From NCBI GenBank assembly GCA_028285035.1, contig JANQQF010000172.1, positions 1 through 55,257 on the forward strand: 55,257 nt of DNA. Reading direction: 5' to 3'. Both the position numbers and the translations under genes were made by a program. This DNA is from Phycisphaerae bacterium (GTDB taxonomy: Bacteria; Chloroflexota; Anaerolineae; 4572-78; J111). How positions within the stretch are numbered: position 1 is the stretch's first letter; every line of letters starts with the position of its first letter. Shown here one piece after another: positions 51,317 to 55,257 of the stretch. The notes under the pieces were generated by a model, which saw nothing but the letters and a program-made list of their open reading frames with translations, ran no database searches and was not told the DNA's origin.

Positions 51317-52459
51317 TTACAGACTCAGCAAAAATTGTTCAGTTTCACGAGCGAGGGTGTCGACTTGAACTTTGATATCGTCAGACACGTCTTCCAAAAA
51401 ATTGAGGCTGACCGTTCCCTCAAATTCTTCCCAAATCCCAACAATTTTACCATCAACCAAAATGGTTGGCTTAGCCGCGCCCTTGCTGTTAAAAACCTGC
51501 CGTTGTAGCTTTTGGTTGGTGAAGTAGCGAGTCCGACTGGCCCGATGGGCGGTAACGAAGGGATCGTCGGCGGGCAGGAGATGGACCAACGGCGCTTCAT
51601 TCGGCGTTGTGCTGGTCAGCGTCTCGGCCTGATTTTTGAGCAACAAAGTCATCCCAGGAATACCTTCGACCAAGGTGAGCGTGGTTTCACTACTCAGGGC
51701 GTTGAGGGCGCGGGCCGTTTCACTTTTACCAAAACCCGTCCAAAAGCTGATGTCGGCTTCGGTGGCGGGACTGAAGGCGGTCAGATAGTTACGAACGAGG
51801 CTGGTCTGTGCGGTGGCTTCATCAGGCAAGTTGCTCAAATCAAGCTCAGGATAGACAGCCTGCAATCGATGGAATCGCATCGTGGGGTGTTGTTTTGGGC
51901 TACGCTTATCCACAGGCACACCATACACCAGCCCATTATCCTGCAACCAACGCAGTGCTTGCGCCAAATTGGTCGTTGTGCTCACCCGTCCACCCCGGCT
52001 GGTGAAGGTTAGCGCCCGAACGGATGTTTGCTCAGCCAACTCCGCCTCAAGCAACGGGCCTTGCGCATCAATTTGAGCCAAAACCGTATCGGCCAAGCTC
52101 TCAATTTCGCTGTTCTCAATGTCCCATTGTCGGAACGCACTGTTCAAATCCTGCTTGCGTTGGCGGGCGGTAGCGGCAAAATAGATCGGGTACAAATCTG
52201 TGGGAATAAAGAAGCGTTGGCCTCGCATCAATCGGGCGTTGATAAGTTGACGTTCCTCATCAATCACGGTGATCAAATCGGTGGGGAGAAATTTTGCAAG
52301 ACGCAGACGGGCGCCCACGTAGGGGGTGAGCGACGGTTGGCTGGGAAAGCCGCATAAGGTCAGGAAAAGGGAGGAGATGCTTTCCGTTGGGGTAGGGTCA
52401 TCAAGCCAATTGTTTTGCAGCACAAATTTGGCTACCTGTTGTTGAGTCACTCGGATCAT
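51317..52459 (-). CDS. winged-helix DNA-binding domain protein (HTH_42 family)
   Basis: 380 residues. The body matches the winged-helix superfamily that includes the YcaQ/AlkX DNA glycosylases: a repeated wing ('LTFTSRGGRVSTTTNLAQALRWLQDNGLVYGV'), then 'HLLPADDPFVTAHRASRTRYF' and 'AAKPTILVDGKIVGIWEEF' as the C-terminal strands. Near the N-terminus the glycosylase catalytic QxQ reads 'PSQPS', so activity is doubtful. It is convergent with the Lrp gene, 20 bases apart. Role unknown. Confidence 0.75.
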   Translation of the reverse strand: MIRVTQQQVAKFVLQNNWLDDPTPTESISSLFLTLCGFPSQPSLTPYVGARLRLAKFLPTDLITVIDEERQLINARLMRGQRFFIPTDLYPIYFAATARQRKQDLNSAFRQWDIENSEIESLADTVLAQIDAQGPLLEAELAEQTSVRALTFTSRGGRVSTTTNLAQALRWLQDNGLVYGVPVDKRSPKQHPTMRFHRLQAVYPELDLSNLPDEATAQTSLVRNYLTAFSPATEADISFWTGFGKSETARALNALSSETTLTLVEGIPGMTLLLKNQAETLTSTTPNEAPLVHLLPADDPFVTAHRASRTRYFTNQKLQRQVFNSKGAAKPTILVDGKIVGIWEEFEGTVSLNFLEDVSDDIKVQVDTLARETEQFLLSL

Positions 52460-52575
52460 GGGTTTTATACAAAAGCCCCCTCCCCAACCCCGAGTCGAGG
52501 GAGGAAGTCATCGAAGAGGACGGGAGGAAGCCTCAGAGTCTTTCTTTTCAATAAATTTATCAGAGCTATGGCATT

Positions 52576-54105
52576 CTACACGATCGGAAAGGTACAGCCA
52601 AACGTGCTGCCGACACCGAGTTCGCTCTCAACCCAGACGCGCCCGCCATACTCTTCGACAATGGCCTTGACGATAGATAAGCCCAAGCCTGTGCCTTCGA
52701 CCCATTGGGAGGCATCGGTGATAGGCACCCGATAAAATTTCTCAAAAAGTTGGGGGTGTGAAGCCGGGGGGATACCGCGTCCCGTATCAGTGACCTTAAA
52801 CAGCACCTCGGTATCAGTCTGCTTAATTGTTACAAAAATTTCGCCATTCTCCGGGGTGTATTTGATCGCGTTACTGACCAAATTCACCACCACTTCACGG
52901 AGACGCACCGGATTGGCCGATACTCTGGGCACGCTGGTCGGCAAATCTGAGTGAAGTTGCAAGCCCTTTTTCTCAAAACGCAGCACATAATCTTCCAGAA
53001 CGCCCTTAGTGATGTCCACCAGATTGCAATGTTCGGTGGCCCCACCCATTCCCGCCTCGATTTGGGCTAAATCAAGCAAATTGTTGACCAACGCCTCCAT
53101 ATGGTCGACGCTCTGGGCAATGTGCTCAAGATTAATGCGACCTTGATCTGACAGATTTTCGTAATGCAGCATCCGAGCAAAGCCTTTGATCATCGACAAC
53201 GGGTTCTTTAAATCGTGGGAAACCGTCTCCACAAATTGAGATTTCATTTCGGAGAGCTTTTTGAGGTAGGTTACATCATCCAAGCTAAGGACCGTGCCAT
53301 AGGGCTGGACCTCATTCATCGACACGTGAAAGATGCGCCCATCCGGCCAGGTCACATCCAGGCTATGTTGGTTTGTCTCCTGAAGTTCTGTCAAAGCCGT
53401 CTCTAGATCCACCCCCCCCTCAATATGGGCCAGTGGCACCCCCGTTCGCTTAATCATCAGATCTCGCTCAGCCGCTTTGTTGTAGAAAACAATTTTGCCT
53501 TCAACGATGACGATGATGGGCAAGGGCACCCCTTGCGATAGAGCTACGAGCGATTCCTGCTCGCCCTTGATGTGGGTGAAGAGCCGAGCATTTTCAATGG
53601 AGACTGCCGCTTGCCCAGCAATGCTCGTGGCCAGAGTCAGGTGACGTTTGGTAAAGAAGTTAGCTTGATCATGGTACAGCAGAAGCACGCCGTTGACTCG
53701 CTCACGATAGGGCAACGGCACACTGATGACCGAGCGGATGTTGGGGCCAGCATCGGCAAATCGAGTCCAGCGCTGATCGGTCTCGGTATCGGCTACCAAC
53801 ACCCCTTGCTGGTTTTTATACACCCAAACCGCCACGCCATCGGGATGGAGCAACTGGCCCGTATCTGAAAAGCTTTCAGGCGGTTGATTCGGGCGTACTA
53901 AAAAGTGGTGAGTCGTGACCCCTTCCCGATCAAGCAAGAATAAACTGGCCTGCACCGCCTTGGTCGTATTCACCATACGTTGCAGCACCTTACCCAACAC
54001 CTCGTGCAAATTGAGCGAGGTATTGAAATCCTGCGAAATGATTTGAATCAGTTCAAACGAGGTGGTATCCGAAATTCCCACGATAGCCCCTTTGCGCATC
54101 AACAC
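52576..54105 (-). CDS. sensor histidine kinase with GAF and PAS-like domains
   Basis: 509 residues, no membrane helix. The GAF domain is at about 20-175 ('NTTKAVQASLFLLDREG', 'VISVPLPYRERVNGVLLLYHD'). A PAS-like domain is at about 185-285. The H-box 'ETVSHDLKNPLSMIKGFARML' places the phospho-acceptor His near 300, and 'NLVSNAIKYTPENG', 'VTDTGRGIP' and 'GTGLGLSIVKAIVEEYGG' are the N, G1 and G2 boxes. The cytosolic sensor kinase binds a small ligand through GAF. No response regulator is adjacent. 52460-52575 is GC-poor intergenic DNA. Confidence 0.92.
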   Translation of the reverse strand: MLMRKGAIVGISDTTSFELIQIISQDFNTSLNLHEVLGKVLQRMVNTTKAVQASLFLLDREGVTTHHFLVRPNQPPESFSDTGQLLHPDGVAVWVYKNQQGVLVADTETDQRWTRFADAGPNIRSVISVPLPYRERVNGVLLLYHDQANFFTKRHLTLATSIAGQAAVSIENARLFTHIKGEQESLVALSQGVPLPIIVIVEGKIVFYNKAAERDLMIKRTGVPLAHIEGGVDLETALTELQETNQHSLDVTWPDGRIFHVSMNEVQPYGTVLSLDDVTYLKKLSEMKSQFVETVSHDLKNPLSMIKGFARMLHYENLSDQGRINLEHIAQSVDHMEALVNNLLDLAQIEAGMGGATEHCNLVDITKGVLEDYVLRFEKKGLQLHSDLPTSVPRVSANPVRLREVVVNLVSNAIKYTPENGEIFVTIKQTDTEVLFKVTDTGRGIPPASHPQLFEKFYRVPITDASQWVEGTGLGLSIVKAIVEEYGGRVWVESELGVGSTFGCTFPIV

Positions 54106-54552
54106 TTATGTCATTTTATCACGCTTTGGGGTCGGGAACAATAGTAAAGAGGGGTGGAAACGTTAAAAATTGGAAGGGTGGGTGGGTGGAGGATTGGAGA
54201 TTAAGGCGTTTGGAGTTGTAACCACAGAGGTTAACATAGAGGTGCAGGCAATTGGTCCAGATGGTGGCGGGCCAAACACCTGTTTGCTCTAATTGCCCCG
54301 CCCGTGGTCTGGGGCGGTGATGATTGGCGTTTCGCTTGGTTGGGGGATGGAGGTTGCCCACGATTGATTGAATGAGACAGTTGGTCATTGCCCTCGCCCC
54401 TATAGCAGTTTTTCGTATATCTGAAATAACTATTATTTTGTTAACCTTGAAGGATGCAGTAGAATAAGGAACAATAGAAGCATTGTGTAGTCTACAGGTA
54501 TTAAGAGCACAAAGTATTAGGCTGAAAACTAAAGAAGTAGAGGCTCCCAAAA
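54106..54552. other. 447-base region with no supported gene
   Basis: A 143-residue minus-strand frame is open over most of it but has no family match, no clear ribosome-binding site and biased composition, so I leave it out. The middle part (54260-54340) is G- and C-rich with short inverted words (GGGCGG/CCGCCC) and resembles fragmented repeat DNA. AT-rich DNA on the right probably carries the promoter of the leucine-rich-repeat gene, but no good box pair is seen. Confidence 0.4.
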
Positions 54553-55167
54553 ATGGATCAAAACCTTCTTCAAAGTATCATTGAAAATGCTGTAAAAAGG
54601 GAAGAAACCACTCTTGACCTCAGCCACCCCTGGTTAATGGCTTTACCTGCAGAAATCGGTCAGCTCACCCACTTAAAAAAGCTTCTCCTCAATAAAACTA
54701 GTCTAAAGACAATTCCACCAGAAATTGGGCAACTCACTAATCTCGAGAAGCTTGATCTCAGTAACAGTAATCTAATATCAATCCCGCCAGAAATTGGGCA
54801 ACTCACTAATCTTAAAGAGCTTGATCTCAGTTTCAATAGTTTAAGAGTCATACCCCCAGAAATTGGGCAACTCATTAATCTTAAAGAGCTTGATCTCAGT
54901 TTCAACTCACTACAGACAATCCCGTCAGAAATCGGCAAGCTTGTTAATCTTCAGAATCTTGCTCTCAATAACAATAAACTAGAGTCTCTTCCTAAGGAAT
55001 TTGGAAAGTTTACTAAACTCAAAAGGGTTTTCCTCGGTAACAACAAGCTAGAGTCTCTTCCTCCAGAAATTGGGCACCTTTCTAAGCTTGAAAAGGTTTA
55101 TCTGCGTAACAATAATCTGAGATCCCTCCCTGCGGAAATTGCTCGACTTGATAACCTTACTGGGTAA
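54553..55167 (+). CDS. leucine-rich-repeat protein, probably truncated
   Basis: 204 residues. From residue 34 on there are seven 23-residue repeats of the form EIGQLTNLKELDLSFNSLRxIPP, the plant-type LRR consensus with IPP/LPP ends. An eighth repeat breaks off as EIARLDNLTG before a TAA. The first 33 residues are a helical cap. LRR domains bind proteins. The abrupt end with half a repeat, followed by the start of a transposase-like gene 66 bases later, suggests the 3' part was replaced by an insertion element. Neighbouring repeats stay similar at the DNA level, so they arose recently. Confidence 0.85.
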   Translation: MDQNLLQSIIENAVKREETTLDLSHPWLMALPAEIGQLTHLKKLLLNKTSLKTIPPEIGQLTNLEKLDLSNSNLISIPPEIGQLTNLKELDLSFNSLRVIPPEIGQLINLKELDLSFNSLQTIPSEIGKLVNLQNLALNNNKLESLPKEFGKFTKLKRVFLGNNKLESLPPEIGHLSKLEKVYLRNNNLRSLPAEIARLDNLTG

Positions 55168-55257
55168 ACTTCCCGTAAAATAGTACCAGATAAAAGTAGA
55201 CTCTTCTATACTAAAAAAATAAGGAGAGCTCGGATGAAAAAAAGCAGGTACAGTGAA
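55168..55257 (+). mobile_element. probable left end of an IS3-family insertion element
   Basis: The only coding part seen is the ATG at 55234 (AAGGAGAG upstream), reading MKKSRYSE, which is the common start of IS3-type OrfA transposases. The 66 bases between it and the LRR stop would hold the left terminal repeat, but the exact end cannot be set without the other end, which lies outside the window. Confidence 0.5.
55234..55257 (+). CDS. partial transposase OrfA (IS3 family), cut by window edge
   Basis: Only eight residues (MKKSRYSE) are present. They match the usual IS3/IS51-type OrfA start (M-K-K/R-S-R-Y/F-S-E-E-Q), and the AAGGAG ribosome-binding site is well placed. With so few residues this is a tentative call. 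Confidence 0.45.

Noticed and set aside
54119..54550. Minus-strand frame of 143 residues
   Set aside because: No motif, poor composition, and no convincing ribosome-binding site.
54660..54938. Minus-strand frame of 92 residues with regular repeats
   Set aside because: The repetition is the reverse complement of the leucine-rich repeats, not a real protein.

Overview
The window reads as one contiguous stretch of bacterial chromosome, most probably from a Chloroflexota (Anaerolineae-like) bacterium. The lineage is an inference. It rests on the mixture of gene families, on a DnaG zinc site of the C-x2-H...C-x3-C form, and on the many long hairpin repeats between genes. TGA, TAA and TAG all serve as stops, so the code is standard. 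No rRNA, CRISPR array or complete prophage was seen. One tRNA (Asn, GTT) and the start of a probable IS3-type element at the right edge are present.

Layout. 1-3.1 kb: palindromic repeats, a DUF4177-like gene, a MerB-like gene whose catalytic cysteine codon is TGA, and a haem-binding/DUF3500 lipoprotein pair. 3.3-7.9 kb: a one-directional row of small stand-alone enzymes (DUF3224, DUF1801, VOC, DinB, RibD-C/DHFR-like, hydrolase), headed by a consensus promoter. 8.2-13.4 kb: an ECF sigma/anti-sigma pair and a large FtsX-type permease. 13.5-15.7 kb: a frameshifted pentapeptide-repeat gene and a DUF433/DUF5615 toxin-antitoxin pair. 15.7-26.8 kb: housekeeping core with an M16C peptidase, rpsB-tsf-pyrH-frr on the minus strand, dnaG-rpoD divergent on the plus strand, and tRNA-Asn. 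27-31.4 kb: caspase-like protease, metallo-beta-lactamase-fold hydrolase and a MATE-like membrane protein.

31.6-35.2 kb: a compact five-gene plus-strand unit that I do not recognise as a described system. It encodes a ParA-type ATPase, an adaptor with a basic disordered N-terminus, a membrane-anchored helix-hairpin-helix protein, a membrane protein ending in a P-type-ATPase actuator domain that has lost its TGES motif, and a membrane-anchored paralogue of the adaptor. I infer a ParA-driven positioning or partition apparatus tied to the membrane.

35.3-51.3 kb: amide and methylated-amine catabolism. The genes are a cyclic amidohydrolase and DUF3830 pair, isochorismatase-type hydrolase, beta-hydroxyacid dehydrogenase, Asp/Glu racemase-like protein, SRPBCC protein, DAO-type oxidase, class III aminotransferase, MttB-like methyltransferase lacking pyrrolysine, and a dimethylglycine-dehydrogenase-like FAD/GcvT fusion. 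A divergent Lrp/AsnC regulator closes the block. It is interrupted by a sulfatase remnant, AraC and LysM genes, a frameshifted GxxExxY gene and several families of palindromic repeats. 51.3-55.2 kb: winged-helix protein, GAF/PAS histidine kinase, and a leucine-rich-repeat gene apparently cut by the insertion element at the right edge.

The two observations most worth following are the in-frame UGA at the catalytic cysteine of the MerB-like gene, followed by a SECIS-like stem-loop, and the ParA/actuator-domain module. Three genes carry apparent single-base frameshifts, two of them at homopolymers, so sequencing error should be checked before calling them dead.
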